Shown: positions 46,919 to 57,900 of the stretch, piece after piece
How positions within the stretch are numbered: the stretch's first letter is position 1
Layout of the letters: each line of letters begins with the position of its first letter
Source: Pseudomonas fluorescens
GTDB taxonomy: Bacteria; Pseudomonadota; Gammaproteobacteria; Pseudomonadales; Pseudomonadaceae
Length of the DNA stretch: 64,000 nucleotides
Assembly: GCF_902497855.1 (NCBI RefSeq)
Contig: NZ_CABVHU010000002.1
Location: 248,001 to 312,000 of the forward strand
Direction of reading: 5' to 3'
Notes under the pieces: generated by a model
Database searches by the model: none
What the model was told of the DNA's origin: nothing
Seen by the model: only the letters and a program-made list of their open reading frames with translations
Position numbers and translations under genes: made by a program

Positions 46919-47866
46919 ATGGACTTCAAAGATTATTACAAGATTCTCGGTGTGGAACCGACCGCGGACGATAAGACGATCAAGGCCGCTTATCGCAAAC
47001 TGGCGCGCAAATACCACCCCGATGTCAGCAAGGAAAAGGACGCCGAGGCCAAGTTCAAGGATGCGTCGGAAGCCTATGAGGCGCTGAAAAGCGCCGACAA
47101 GCGCGCCGAATACGACGACTTGCGCAAATACGGCCAGCACGGCCAACCGTTTCAGGGCCCGCCGGGTTGGCAGGGGCGTGGTGCTGGCGGTTTCGGTGGT
47201 GGTCAGGACACGGGCGATTTTTCGGACTTCTTCAGTTCGATCTTCGGCGGCCGTGGCCCTGGTTTTAATGGTGGACAGTCGCGTCGCAGCACCGGACGTC
47301 GAGGGCAAGACGTGGAAATGGAATTAGCGGTTTTTCTGGAAGAAACCCTCTCGAACGAGTCGAAAAAGGTCACCTTCCAGGTGCCGCAGTACAATCCTGC
47401 GGGCCAGCATGTCAGCAATACCAGCAAAAGCCTGAACGTGAAGATCCCGGCCGGCGTGGCCGACGGCGAGCGTATCCGCCTCAAGGGCCAGGGTGCACCG
47501 GGTGTCGGTGGCGGCGCCAATGGCGACCTGTACCTGATCATCCGTTTTGCGCCGCACCCGAAATACGATGTGGAAGGCGAAAACCTGATCATCACGCTGC
47601 CGCTGGCACCTTGGGAGCTGGCGCTGGGCACTGAAGTCGCGGTGCCGACCCTGACCGGCAAGATCAACCTCAAGGTCCCGGCCGGCAGCCAGAACGGCCA
47701 GCGCATGCGCGCCAAGGGCCACGGCTTGATGAACAAGGCCGGCGAGCGCGGTTACCTGTTCGTGCAACTCAAGGCCGTCATGCCTAAAACCTCGGACGAC
47801 GAGGTCAAGGCGCTGTGGCAGGAACTGGCGAAAAAAGCCGCTTTCAATCCCAGAGAAAACTTCTGA
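46919..47866 (+). CDS. cbpA: DnaJ-like co-chaperone CbpA
   Basis: 315 aa from ATG 46919 ([20 protein letters not shown]). J-domain (residues 1-70) with HPD in KYHPDVSK, then a Gly/Phe-rich linker ([20 protein letters not shown]), then two beta-barrel peptide-binding domains ([36 protein letters not shown]). No zinc fingers, so CbpA rather than DnaJ. It stimulates Hsp70 ATPase; in E. coli it also binds curved DNA. It is followed 23 nt later by cbpM. Confidence 0.95.
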   Translation: MDFKDYYKILGVEPTADDKTIKAAYRKLARKYHPDVSKEKDAEAKFKDASEAYEALKSADKRAEYDDLRKYGQHGQPFQGPPGWQGRGAGGFGGGQDTGDFSDFFSSIFGGRGPGFNGGQSRRSTGRRGQDVEMELAVFLEETLSNESKKVTFQVPQYNPAGQHVSNTSKSLNVKIPAGVADGERIRLKGQGAPGVGGGANGDLYLIIRFAPHPKYDVEGENLIITLPLAPWELALGTEVAVPTLTGKINLKVPAGSQNGQRMRAKGHGLMNKAGERGYLFVQLKAVMPKTSDDEVKALWQELAKKAAFNPRENF

Positions 47867-47889
47867 TCCAAGAGACGGAGTAGCCCATC

Positions 47890-48195
47890 ATGAGCAACCC
47901 CCTGATCGTTCAACTGGACATGGCAGAATTCTGTGAGGCGACCGATTTGTCGGACGTCTACGTGATCGAAATCGTCGAACACGGCATCCTCGAACCTCAG
48001 GGCACGCAGCCCAAGGATTGGCGTTTCAACGATTATGAGCTGGCACTGGCCAAGCGTGCCGCGAAGCTGCGGCACGACCTGGAGCTGGAGTGGGAGGGGG
48101 TTGCCCTGGCGCTGGACCTGCTTGAAGAGGTCCAGCAGTTAAGGGCGGAGAATCGGATGTTGAAGCAGCGGTTGGGGCGGTTAGTGGTTGAATAA
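47890..48195 (+). CDS. cbpM: Chaperone modulatory protein CbpM
   Basis: 101 aa, MSNPLIVQLDMAEFCEATDL, with GAGACGGAG upstream. A MerR-like N-domain (VYVIEIVEHGILEPQG) and a C-terminal helix (LLEEVQQLRAENRMLKQRLG) that is probably coiled coil. CbpM binds the J-domain of CbpA and inhibits both its co-chaperone and DNA-binding activities. The gene order cbpA-cbpM is conserved in many proteobacteria. Confidence 0.93.
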   Translation: MSNPLIVQLDMAEFCEATDLSDVYVIEIVEHGILEPQGTQPKDWRFNDYELALAKRAAKLRHDLELEWEGVALALDLLEEVQQLRAENRMLKQRLGRLVVE

Positions 48196-48217
48196 CCCTG
48201 CTTGCACAAGCCCTGTT

Positions 48218-49342
48218 TCAGATCCGCCGGGGCAACACCACGGTAAACAGCGTGCCATCGGCCTCACTGGAGCTGACCTCGATCGTCCCGGCATGGGCGT
48301 TGACCACTTCCTTGACGATAAACAGGCCCAGTCCGAGGCTGGTGGAGGGCTGGCCCAGTTCTTCGTCGGCACTGCGTACCAAAGGATCGAAGATAGTGCC
48401 AATGGCATTCTCGGGAATCGGCGTGCCGTAGTTGTGCACCGTGAGACGAACCGTATCCGGCTCGCCAATGAGGTTTATCCTCACATCCCGCTTGTTCAAA
48501 CCATGCTGTAGTGCGTTGCCGATCAGGTTCTGCAGGAGTTGATCCAGGCGCCCGGCATCCCAGACCCCGCGGGTGTCGCCCGATACATGAAGCATCGGAT
48601 CGCATTCCGGGTTGCCGGCACAGGCTTCGGCGATCGCGGCATGGGCTGCGTCCGCCAGGTCCATGGGGACAGGCTCGATCGGCAGGCTCTTGCCCAGGCG
48701 ACTGCGCACCAGCTCCAGCAGATCGCCGACCATCACCGCCATGTGCCGCGCGCCGCGCTTGATGTTGATCGCGCAGGTCAGCGCATCGCCTTCGAGGGTC
48801 ACCTTGCGCAGCAGCAGTTCGGTGGACATGCTCACCGCTTGCAGCGGCGCACGCAGGTCATGGCCGAGGATCGCCAGAAAGATGTCCCGCGAACGATTGA
48901 CCTGTTCGGCATAGGCGGCGGTGGACTCGGCAAGGGCTTCGTCGATGGCTTCATTGAAGCGAATCATGTCCTGGAAATACGCCATGTCCGGCGATTCCAG
49001 GCTGTCGACCCACAGACGGATCACGCAGGCGCGCAAATGGCGGAACTCGGACGTCATTTGCACCAGGTCGAACCCGACGTTGTGGCGCAGCTCGCCATGA
49101 CAGGCCGCGGCCTGGTCCAGGCTCGGGGTCTTCTCCGGGCCTTCGCCTTTGGCCTTGGCCGCCTGTTCGCTGGCGGTCTGTGCCTTGCACATATCGGCTG
49201 ACGCGGCCAACAGGATCGACTTCGCGTGATCGCGCAAGGTTGTGCGGTCCAGCGAATCGTCGGCGCTGATGGCTTCGGCAAATGTTTCCCATTCGTCAAC
49301 GATGCGATCCACGTGCTGCGCGATGAATTCAGATAAACGCAT
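48218..49342 (-). CDS. Sensor histidine kinase with RsbRD-like N-terminal domain
   Basis: 374 aa from ATG 49342 (MRLSEFIAQHVDRIVDEWET). An N-terminal helical sensor region (~1-160) of the RsbRD type without membrane segments, so cytosolic. The kinase core has H-box LAILGHDLRAPLQAV, N-box NLIGNALQHG, and G-box SLGLGLFIVKEVVNAHAG. No response regulator is adjacent, so its partner is encoded elsewhere. It is convergent with cbpM (22-nt gap). Upstream ORF codons beyond 49342 are unlikely. Confidence 0.92.
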   Translation of the reverse strand: MRLSEFIAQHVDRIVDEWETFAEAISADDSLDRTTLRDHAKSILLAASADMCKAQTASEQAAKAKGEGPEKTPSLDQAAACHGELRHNVGFDLVQMTSEFRHLRACVIRLWVDSLESPDMAYFQDMIRFNEAIDEALAESTAAYAEQVNRSRDIFLAILGHDLRAPLQAVSMSTELLLRKVTLEGDALTCAINIKRGARHMAVMVGDLLELVRSRLGKSLPIEPVPMDLADAAHAAIAEACAGNPECDPMLHVSGDTRGVWDAGRLDQLLQNLIGNALQHGLNKRDVRINLIGEPDTVRLTVHNYGTPIPENAIGTIFDPLVRSADEELGQPSTSLGLGLFIVKEVVNAHAGTIEVSSSEADGTLFTVVLPRRI

Positions 49343-49594
49343 GGCTGGGTTTCTGCATGGCAATGATAGCCAATGAGTGTGGCGCATCCGGGCGCCTTTG
49401 TCCTGTCCCTGCTGCACGCGCCGATGAAGCGGCATGGAGGCGCAGACAAGGTGGTAATTAATTATATTTTGATGCTGTTAATTGAATGGTTATGACCCGT
49501 TACTCGGTCATTGGACGGCGTATTTTTGATTATTGTTTCAGGTCTGTAGTGAGTAGATTGGACGTTCAATTGAATTGCATACGGATCATGCGAT

Positions 49595-52500
49595 ATGTCT
49601 GAATCTATCATGGAAAAAACGCCGGTCGATGAACCCGTTGAGGATGAAAAGGGTCGTCACTTCGACTTCATAAAAAGCACTATTCCCGAATGCCTTGTTC
49701 AGGCCTCGCCGCCACGGCGCAAAGTGCTCAGGGACACTAAACCTGGTGTTGCGCAGTGGTATGAAAACAGTTCGACGCAGCAGCGCACTGTCCTGAAAAC
49801 GCTGATGGAAGCTGATTGTCATGCGCAGAACGAATGGGACAAGACTATTGCTGCCGTGGACTGTGTTGCCACCTATGCCAAGCCCTTATTGACCACTGCC
49901 CTGGCCAAAGCGGGTATTGACCTGGATGTCGAGAAAACCTGGGTACGTCTCTACTACCCGATAGATTACAAGTTTTTCGGTATTGCGACGGGCGTGAACA
50001 CTGGCGATGTGCGTAGCAGGACCTTCTCGTTGCTCCAGGCGGCATTGCATAACTTCGAAGCCTTCGAGGCCGATGAGCGTTACTTTGATGAAGACTCTAC
50101 GTTCATTACCGAGCCCGACCCACAGGGTCGCTTCGAGGTTGTTTCTTCCAGCCTGAACATTTCGCAGTTCGTCACGATCTGTCGAAACCTGGATATAGGT
50201 GGCCAGTATGAAACCTATATCAAGGACTTTCTTTATGAAGGTGGCACTGCGCATCAGCAGGCGTTAAGCCAAGCGTTCATCGATAGTAAAAAAACCGCCA
50301 TGAAGGCCGCCGCCTATGCCGCCCTCCTGAAAAGTGATATCGAACTCGCACATTACGAAATGTTAGTCGAGCTGATCAACGAGCAGGATATCGTCAGGGA
50401 TAAAAGCAGCCGACGCCCCATCAGCTACAGCCCGCTTCGGTTGATGGGGTACGAAATCGCCGAGTGTGCAGTGTTCTTCCCAACCCACGCCAATCGTTAC
50501 GATACCAGCTATGTCATTGCCTGGATTCCGGACGATCCCGAACACCCGATAAAAAAATACGCCTCATTCGCTGACTTCGAAGGGCAACTGACCCATCAAT
50601 TGATGTACCGGCCACCGGGCAGCCGAATCGATAGCGCCAGGGACGCGCTCACCGACTATCAACGCTTCTTCAGCCGGTTCATCGGTGAAAAGGACCGGGG
50701 CGGTTTTTTTCTTCGGTTTACCCAAAAGGTTTTGGACGCGCCGTCCGGTATTTACTGGAAAGACCAGGTGCGCGGTTATCTGAAGTATGTGAGCCCGGCA
50801 TCAAGGTTGGTCGGCCCCATAGCGGATCGGCACTGGCGGCACGACCCGCGAGAGAATATCGATTTGCATGCCGAGCTTTCGCTGAATTTTCAGTGGGTCG
50901 GCATGGCTGGCATCTGGACCGAGATGTTTCGTCAGAAACGTCGGCACATGCGAGAGGACGCGCAGGTACTTGCCGTTTCCACGGCCGCCGAGGATGACAT
51001 CACCCGCGAGCGTCGGCTCTCCAATTACCTGAATATCGGCATGTCTGTCGTCGGTATCGCCGCGTTTTTTGTGCCGCCGGTCGGCGCCGCGCTGTTGCTG
51101 GTTACCGCGGACCAGTTGTTGTTCCAGACGATCGAGGGCGCGCGCGAGTTGAGCCAGGGCGACAAGGAAGCGGGCTGGGCGCACATCACCGATGTACTGG
51201 AAAACCTGGCGACGATGGCGGCACTGGCGCCGGTGTTTCACTACACGGTTTCGCCGTTCATCGAAGGCTTGAAGTCGGTCACCCTGCCCAGTGGCAAGAC
51301 GCGGTTGTGGAAACCCGATCTCAAACCCTACGAACGCAACGTCGAATTGCCAGCGAATGCCAGGCCCGACAAGTTGGGGCTGCATCGGCATTCCGGGGAG
51401 AATATTCTGCCGCTGGAGGGCAAGCATTACGCGCTGAAAGAGCAACCGCACTCCGGAACATACCGGATCAAGCATCCGACTCGGGAGGACGCCTACCAAC
51501 CGGTGTTGAACCATAACGGCAACGGGGCCTGGCATCATGAGGTGGAGGCACCACTGGAATGGTCGAAACACACCTTGTTACGGCGCTTGGGACACTCGGT
51601 GGACGCCTTCACCGAGAGTGAACGCGAACACATGCTAAAGGTCAGCGGCACACATGAGGACGCGCTGCGTCGCATGCATGTCGAGGGTGAGCCTACGCCA
51701 CCAATGCTGACCGACACCATCGCGCGGTTTCAAGCCTATGCCGATGCCGGCGAAGTCGGCAGCCAGATCCGTCGCGGCCAGCTGCAGAATGACCTTTGCG
51801 GCTATGCCGCTTCCTTGATGGTCGAGCTGCCAGGCTGGCCTCGCAGCAAAGCGATAGAGGCGTTCGAAGGCCCTGATTCAAGCAGCGACTCCGTTCAATA
51901 TGGCGATAGCGCCGCACCGGCTTCGGACGTCATCAGGGTCAGCCGGGCCGAGCTGATGGCGGGGCAATTGCCGGAGCGTGTACTCACCTTTCTCAGCGAG
52001 GAACAAATCAAGCGCCTGGTCGGCCAGCATGTCGCGCCGGACCAGCAGGCCCTGACGTTGAAAACTCGATTGGCCGACCATGCGGATCAGGCCAGGGCGC
52101 GGATATTCCAAAGTCTGTCCAAGGAACGGGAGGAACTGGGCACTCCCCGGACTCAGCTGATCCAGCGTAGCTTTCCCTCGGTGTCGACCCCCCTCGCAAA
52201 CGAACTGTTGGAGGAGGCGACGCCCGACGAGCTGCGGCAGATGAAAACCACCCGGCGCCTGCCGTTGCGATTGGCGCAAAAAGCTCGTCTGGCGCAGCAA
52301 GCGGTGCGCTTGTCGCGCGCTTATGAGGGGCTTTTCCTGGAAGCGCTGGCTGCGCCGGACACTGAAAGCCTGGTCCTGCATACCTTGGGGAAATTACTCG
52401 ACGAGCCAGGCAATTTGCGCATCGAGGTCCGGGATGGCGCATTCACCGGAGCGATACGGGCCAGCGTCGGCCCCGAAGATGCCCTTGAGCGCAAAGTGCT

Positions 52501-54853
52501 GGTTCGTACCGGGGGTGGGCAGTACGAAGCACGCGACGCCAGCGACAATCATTTACACGCAAGGGATGACCTGTATGCCTCCCTTCAGCACGCCTTGCCG
52601 GATGCTCAACGACGATCCTTGGGTTTGCCCCAGGTGAATCAAGGTGCCGAGCTCAAGGCACTGATCCAGCAACAGGCACTGGCGCGAGATGAGCTGCGTT
52701 CGGTCCTGAACATGCAGGCGCCGCGTCAACCGTTCTTCAAGCCACTGACGCTGTTGCCCGATGGTCGGCGCGGCTATCCGCTGAGCGGTCGCGGTCAGGG
52801 GATAGGGGAGGGGATTATCGAGGAGCGGGTCAGAAGGCTCTACCCCGACTTTGTCCGAGAAGAAATCGATGAATTCGTTGCCGCGCTGAATGCTCAAGAC
52901 GACTCGCCTGAGGACCAGCTGAAGCAACTGAAGCGGGAATACAAGCAACTGGATGACAGCCTGCAAGCCTGGTTGAGGGCGCCGAACGAGTGGTCTGGCG
53001 TAAGAGACAGCCCGCAGTACATCAGGGAGTGGGGCGCGAGGATAAAAATCGTCAGAGCCCTCAAGCAGGCCTGGCAAAGGACCGGTCCTAAAGACTATGA
53101 CGCCTATGGCAATTATCGTGGCCAGAGCATCGATCTGAGCGATACCTCGTTGCAATACCAGCTGCGCAGCTTGCCGGCGCTGGAAGCGAATTTCGACCAT
53201 GTCACCCGGCTCAGATTGAATCGTTCGCAATTTGGCAATGAAGTAGAAGGGTTCCTTGGACATTTTCGCCAGCTTCGCGCCCTGGATCTATCCAGCAACC
53301 CATTGACCCACCTTCCCGCAGCGATTGGCGACATGCCACATCTGCTTGAACTGCATGTGGGCAATAACCAGATCATGTTGACCGGGCCCGCCATCGACAG
53401 CATCAAGAACCTGACCCGGTTAAAAGTTCTCGGGATGGAAAACAATCCACTGACCTTATCGCCCGATGTCAGCCGCATGCCAGACTTGCACATCGTGAAC
53501 CTCTCGAACACCGGCCTCGCCACTTGGCCTACCGGGACCTTTGCCCTGCCCAGACCCCGGCACTTCGATTTGAGACTGGTCGATAACCCCATTACCGGGA
53601 TTCCCGTGGTGGCCCCCGGCTCCATCCGGGCGGAAATTGTGGCGCGCACGCTGATCAGTCGCGATCCGCCCTGGCTGTCGCCAGAAAATCTCACCACGCT
53701 CAGAACCTACATTGAATCGGTAGGGCTCAATCCTGACCGTGGTTCGCCCAATTCGGTGATGTCCGACAGCAGTTTCTGGATCAAGGCGTTGCCGCCGGAG
53801 GAGCGAGCGACCCCTGAGTTACGAGGGTTAAAACGTGATCTGTGGGGCGCGGTGGCGGACGAGTTCGGCTCCGAGGCATTTTTTGCTGAGATCCAGAAAC
53901 TTGCCGGCTCCTCGGATACGGTGGCCGAGTATCGAACCGAGCTGGCGGACAAGGTCTGGCGAATGCTGCAGGCGGTCGCCGAAAACACCGAGCTGCGCGA
54001 GCGGCTGTTCAAAGAAGCGCTTGTTCCTTCCACCTGTGTTGACTCCGGCGCGCAACTGTTTAACGCCATGGGCGTCGAAGTGCTGGTGCATGAGGCCTAC
54101 GGTCTGGTCAGCAAGGATCTGGTGGAAGCGGAACTGGTGAGCCTGGCCAGGGGCAAGTCACGTCTGAATGAACTGGGCAGGATAGCCCGCAAGAGGATCA
54201 CGGACCTGATGGAGCAAGGCCGCAAACTTCCCGAATATGATCAGGACGGCGGCATGATCATGCAGCGGGATGAGGAGGGGAACTTTGTCAGGTCTATCGA
54301 TGAAGTGGAAATTTATCTTTCCTATGTAACGGCGCTGGCCGAACGCCTGGATTTGCCTTGGCAGTCGCGCAGCATGTTGTTCGAGGAGGAGGATGTCACG
54401 TCGTGGATGATAGAGGCTGCCTACCGGCAAGTTCTGGCGCTCGAGACGGGTGATGACCTGACTGATTTATTGCTCGAGCAGGATTTCTGGAGCAAACATA
54501 TCCAGGGTGCCAACCGGCAGGTTTTCAAGCACTTGCGGCGCCGAACCCACGCGGCATTAGCCCTGCAAACCGCACAAAAAGACTGGACGCAAACCTCCGA
54601 TCCATCGGCGCGTACACAACTGCGCAAGACCATCACGGCATTGGCGACGACGCTTGGCAAACAGCCAGCCGATGTCCCTCCCGGTCGCGTGATGACGGAT
54701 GAGGAGTACTGGGCAGAGTGTGAGGTGATCAATACCGAAACGACCACCCTGCTGAGGAAATTGACCCGGGAAGCGATGGCCAGGGCCAAACTTCAAAGAG
54801 TCGAAATGCCCTTTACGGTGCAGTCGAACACAACGCTTGAACACGGCGAGTAG
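49595..54853 (+). CDS. Giant toxin-domain/LRR/NEL protein (putative E3 ubiquitin ligase effector), 1752 aa
   Basis: No signal peptide. Residues ~1-700 resemble the large 'dermonecrotic toxin' type N-terminal region of Pseudomonas effectors (DUF6543-like), with a hydrophobic stretch near 480-505 (GIAAFFVPPVGAALLLVTA) that could insert into membranes. The middle holds RVSRAYEGL-like modules. LRRs lie at ~1177-1340 (LRALDLSSNPLTHLP, LKVLGMENNPLTLSP). The NEL region spans ~1360-1730 with catalytic-type Cys1481 in TCVDSG. The C-terminus carries ARAKLQRVEMPFTVQ. By family it would move ubiquitin onto a host protein chosen by the LRRs. The next gene is a paralogue of the same design 100 nt away. No secretion genes or chaperone are visible. 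Confidence 0.85.
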   Translation: MSESIMEKTPVDEPVEDEKGRHFDFIKSTIPECLVQASPPRRKVLRDTKPGVAQWYENSSTQQRTVLKTLMEADCHAQNEWDKTIAAVDCVATYAKPLLTTALAKAGIDLDVEKTWVRLYYPIDYKFFGIATGVNTGDVRSRTFSLLQAALHNFEAFEADERYFDEDSTFITEPDPQGRFEVVSSSLNISQFVTICRNLDIGGQYETYIKDFLYEGGTAHQQALSQAFIDSKKTAMKAAAYAALLKSDIELAHYEMLVELINEQDIVRDKSSRRPISYSPLRLMGYEIAECAVFFPTHANRYDTSYVIAWIPDDPEHPIKKYASFADFEGQLTHQLMYRPPGSRIDSARDALTDYQRFFSRFIGEKDRGGFFLRFTQKVLDAPSGIYWKDQVRGYLKYVSPASRLVGPIADRHWRHDPRENIDLHAELSLNFQWVGMAGIWTEMFRQKRRHMREDAQVLAVSTAAEDDITRERRLSNYLNIGMSVVGIAAFFVPPVGAALLLVTADQLLFQTIEGARELSQGDKEAGWAHITDVLENLATMAALAPVFHYTVSPFIEGLKSVTLPSGKTRLWKPDLKPYERNVELPANARPDKLGLHRHSGENILPLEGKHYALKEQPHSGTYRIKHPTREDAYQPVLNHNGNGAWHHEVEAPLEWSKHTLLRRLGHSVDAFTESEREHMLKVSGTHEDALRRMHVEGEPTPPMLTDTIARFQAYADAGEVGSQIRRGQLQNDLCGYAASLMVELPGWPRSKAIEAFEGPDSSSDSVQYGDSAAPASDVIRVSRAELMAGQLPERVLTFLSEEQIKRLVGQHVAPDQQALTLKTRLADHADQARARIFQSLSKEREELGTPRTQLIQRSFPSVSTPLANELLEEATPDELRQMKTTRRLPLRLAQKARLAQQAVRLSRAYEGLFLEALAAPDTESLVLHTLGKLLDEPGNLRIEVRDGAFTGAIRASVGPEDALERKVLVRTGGGQYEARDASDNHLHARDDLYASLQHALPDAQRRSLGLPQVNQGAELKALIQQQALARDELRSVLNMQAPRQPFFKPLTLLPDGRRGYPLSGRGQGIGEGIIEERVRRLYPDFVREEIDEFVAALNAQDDSPEDQLKQLKREYKQLDDSLQAWLRAPNEWSGVRDSPQYIREWGARIKIVRALKQAWQRTGPKDYDAYGNYRGQSIDLSDTSLQYQLRSLPALEANFDHVTRLRLNRSQFGNEVEGFLGHFRQLRALDLSSNPLTHLPAAIGDMPHLLELHVGNNQIMLTGPAIDSIKNLTRLKVLGMENNPLTLSPDVSRMPDLHIVNLSNTGLATWPTGTFALPRPRHFDLRLVDNPITGIPVVAPGSIRAEIVARTLISRDPPWLSPENLTTLRTYIESVGLNPDRGSPNSVMSDSSFWIKALPPEERATPELRGLKRDLWGAVADEFGSEAFFAEIQKLAGSSDTVAEYRTELADKVWRMLQAVAENTELRERLFKEALVPSTCVDSGAQLFNAMGVEVLVHEAYGLVSKDLVEAELVSLARGKSRLNELGRIARKRITDLMEQGRKLPEYDQDGGMIMQRDEEGNFVRSIDEVEIYLSYVTALAERLDLPWQSRSMLFEEEDVTSWMIEAAYRQVLALETGDDLTDLLLEQDFWSKHIQGANRQVFKHLRRRTHAALALQTAQKDWTQTSDPSARTQLRKTITALATTLGKQPADVPPGRVMTDEEYWAECEVINTETTTLLRKLTREAMARAKLQRVEMPFTVQSNTTLEHGE

Positions 54854-54953
54854 CGTTGAGGTTTTTTCGCAACAAGCGATACATATATAGGGCTTTTACA
54901 ACAGGGTCGCTCGCTAGACTGGAGGCTTCATAACCCGTCAAGGATGACCCTGT

Positions 54954-57900
54954 ATGCCAGCCTCTCTCACACCCGTTACCCCCCCCGCAGGTACGTTCAA
55001 TGCCGACCTGCGGGGTGTCCACTACGACTTCCTGAAAGACCGCGTGCCTACGTGGTTTACGGGGGCTTCGACGCAACGCCAGATGGAACTAGCCCAACAT
55101 GAAATGGAACTGCCCAGCTGGTACCTGACCGCCATGCCCGAGGCCAGGACCGCGCTTGCCGACAGTCATATCCGGTATCGCGAAGCCTTGAACAACATCG
55201 AAGACAAGCTCGGCGGCATCGAAGATGTGTTGGCCTTCGCCGAACAGCCGCTCAAGGACGCGATCAAGAAAGAATTCAATCTGGATCTGGACGTCAGGCA
55301 GACTTATTTCGCGCGCAAATACGCCGTCAAGGATCGAAATGACTTGTATGGTTTCTTTGTCTTCGACCAGCAAGACGATCCGGCGCTGAAGTACGAGTAT
55401 CGCGGCATATCGCTGCTCGAGGCCGCCCTGGCCAACTTCGAACCGGACGAAGAACAAAGCGGCCCTTGCACGGATTGTCAGATCATTACCACTTGGAGCG
55501 ACTATGACGGCGAAGTCATACCGACGTTCAACGCGGTCAATGGTCAGGCCGTGTCCATTGCGCCGCATGCCTTTGCCAGGCTTTGTCGCACGCTGGATCT
55601 GGGCGAGCTGTATCAGAAGCACCTGGAGGCTATCCTGCAGCCCAGGGGTGTGGTCGAACGCAAGGCGCTCAACGACAAGATGGAGGCGTACCAGCGACAA
55701 CAGCTGGCGCTGAGCACCGAGATCGGCCGCCGCCAGGCCGCCATGGGCACCGGCAACAGCCCATGGGGCGTCAGTGTCGAGGCCTGGCAGATGCTCAAGC
55801 AAGTGGTAACCGATCAAGGCGATGTCACCCTGGACGGCAAGCCTGTGACGTTCGCGGCGCTGAAGATCTTTGGCTCTACGCTGGTCGGCCCTTTGCTGAT
55901 CGGTCCGGACCGCAAGAACAGTGACAAGGTCGAGCGCCTGCTGGTGTATATCCCCAATGACCCGCAACAGCCGCTCAAGGAGTATGCATCCAGCGCCGAC
56001 TTCATGAATGAGCTCAGGACGCGCTTGCACAGTGCCTCTTATCGACGTTTTTTCAGCCGGTTCGTGCCACAGCGTGAACAAGGCATTTTCTTTCAACGCT
56101 TCAATGCGGTGTATCAGCCCACCGGTGCTGGTGCGGCAGCCGACTTTGCGCTCCAGCCAGATCCGGTGAAACTGCCGCTGGATGAGGCCGCCATTACCGG
56201 CAATCTATGGGAGCGGTTGCGCCAGGCCCATGTGAACAAGATTTTTGCCGACGCCAGGGCTGTCGCCGTGCCGACCGGGGACGAGGACCGCAAGGCTCGA
56301 ATGGAGCGGCTGGAGAGCTTCCTGGACGCGGTGAACAGCGTGTTTAACCTGGCGGCTTTCGTGGTACCGGGGCTGGGACCGATCATGCTGGCCGTGGGCG
56401 CCGCACAGATGGGCTCGGAAGTATTTGAAGGCATCGAAGCGTACGAGCAGGGCGACGTCAAAGCCATGTGGGCGCACTTTTCCAGCGTGGCCCTCAATGT
56501 GGCCTTTATCGGTGTCGGGGCCAAGGTGCTCCCCGAAATCAAACTGTCGAGCAGGGTGGATACGCTCAAGCCCGTCACGCTGTCGAATGGCAAGCAAGCG
56601 CTGTGGAACCCTGATCTTTCGCGCTATAAGGTGCCCGTTGAACTGGAACCGAATGCAAAGCCCGATCAATTGGGCCTGTTTCAGAACAACGGCCAGAGCC
56701 TTCTTGCCCATGAGGGTGATCACTACGGCATCGTTGAGGACGCTGGTCAGTATCGCATCCAGCACCCGAGCCGGCCCGAGGCCTATCGGCCTGTTGTCGA
56801 GCACAACGGCGCGGGGGCCTGGAAGACCGAACTCGATGAGCCGCTGACGTGGGACAGGGCGCGCTTGTTACGCCGGCTAGGGCCTTCAACCCAGGACTTT
56901 ACGGATGAAAAGCTTGAGCAGATCCGGACCGTGGCGGGTGTTTCGGAAGACGAACTGCGACGGTTGCACGTCGAGCTCGATCCGCCGCCGATCATGCTGG
57001 ACGATACGCTCCAGCGTTTCAGGCTGCATGCCGAAGCGGGTAAGGTCGGCCAACAGATACTGGCCAATCAAGTGCCCGAGAGATTGCTGGAGGATGTGGC
57101 AAGACTCACGACCGACTTGCCTCGCTGGCCGGAAAGCCGGTCCGTGGAAGTCTTTGATGGCCCTGAGCTGAAGGGGCCGTCGACCCTCATCGGCAACATT
57201 GACGTGGCCAGCGCGAACCGGATCAAGCTGACCCGATCCGAATTGCGCGACGGTCAGTTACCGCAACGCACAATCGAAACCCTCGGCGAAGATGAAATCC
57301 ATCAACTGTTGGGGCAGGCCATTTCCAGTAACAAGGAAGTGCGCATCCAGGCTTTGAAGGAAGCGCTGGCGGAGCAGGCGACGCTAATACATAAGCGACT
57401 CTTTGATTCGCTGTACAAACAGCACCAACTCGACGCCGGAGAGCAGGTGCAGCGGCTGACCAATGAGTATCCCGGGTTGCCGAACGCTGTCGCCGCACGT
57501 CTGCTGCAAGAGGCGACCCCGGCCGATCTCGAACACCTGACGCAAAAGCGCACCGTCCCTTTGCGCCTGCGTGAACAGGTCCGCCAGGCCACGCAGCGCG
57601 TGCGGGTCAGCCGCGCCTATGAAGGGTTGTATCTTGATGGGCTGGAGAATAACGACACGCGGCGATTGGAGCTGGCATCGCTGGCCAGACTGCCGGGCTG
57701 GTCGAGCGATGTGCGCATTGAAATTCGTGAGTATTCGTTCACTGGCAAGCTTCACGCCAGTGTCGGTCCCGAAAGCGCAACCATTCGCAAAGTGCTTGTT
57801 CTTGAAGACCGGGGCGGTTATCAGGCACGTGATGAGAGTGATCAACACCTGCACGGTAGCGATGACTTTTTTGCCTCGGTGTTGCATGCGTTGCCGGACA

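Noticed and set aside
46744..46974. 76-codon frame in the cbpA leader
   Set aside because: It overlaps the cbpA start in another frame and has no supporting ribosome site; more likely untranslated leader.
49343..49594. hrp-box promoter (GGAACC-N15/16-CCAC) in front of the NEL genes
   Set aside because: Not found here or before the genes at 2884, 5693 and 54954, so type III control cannot be claimed.
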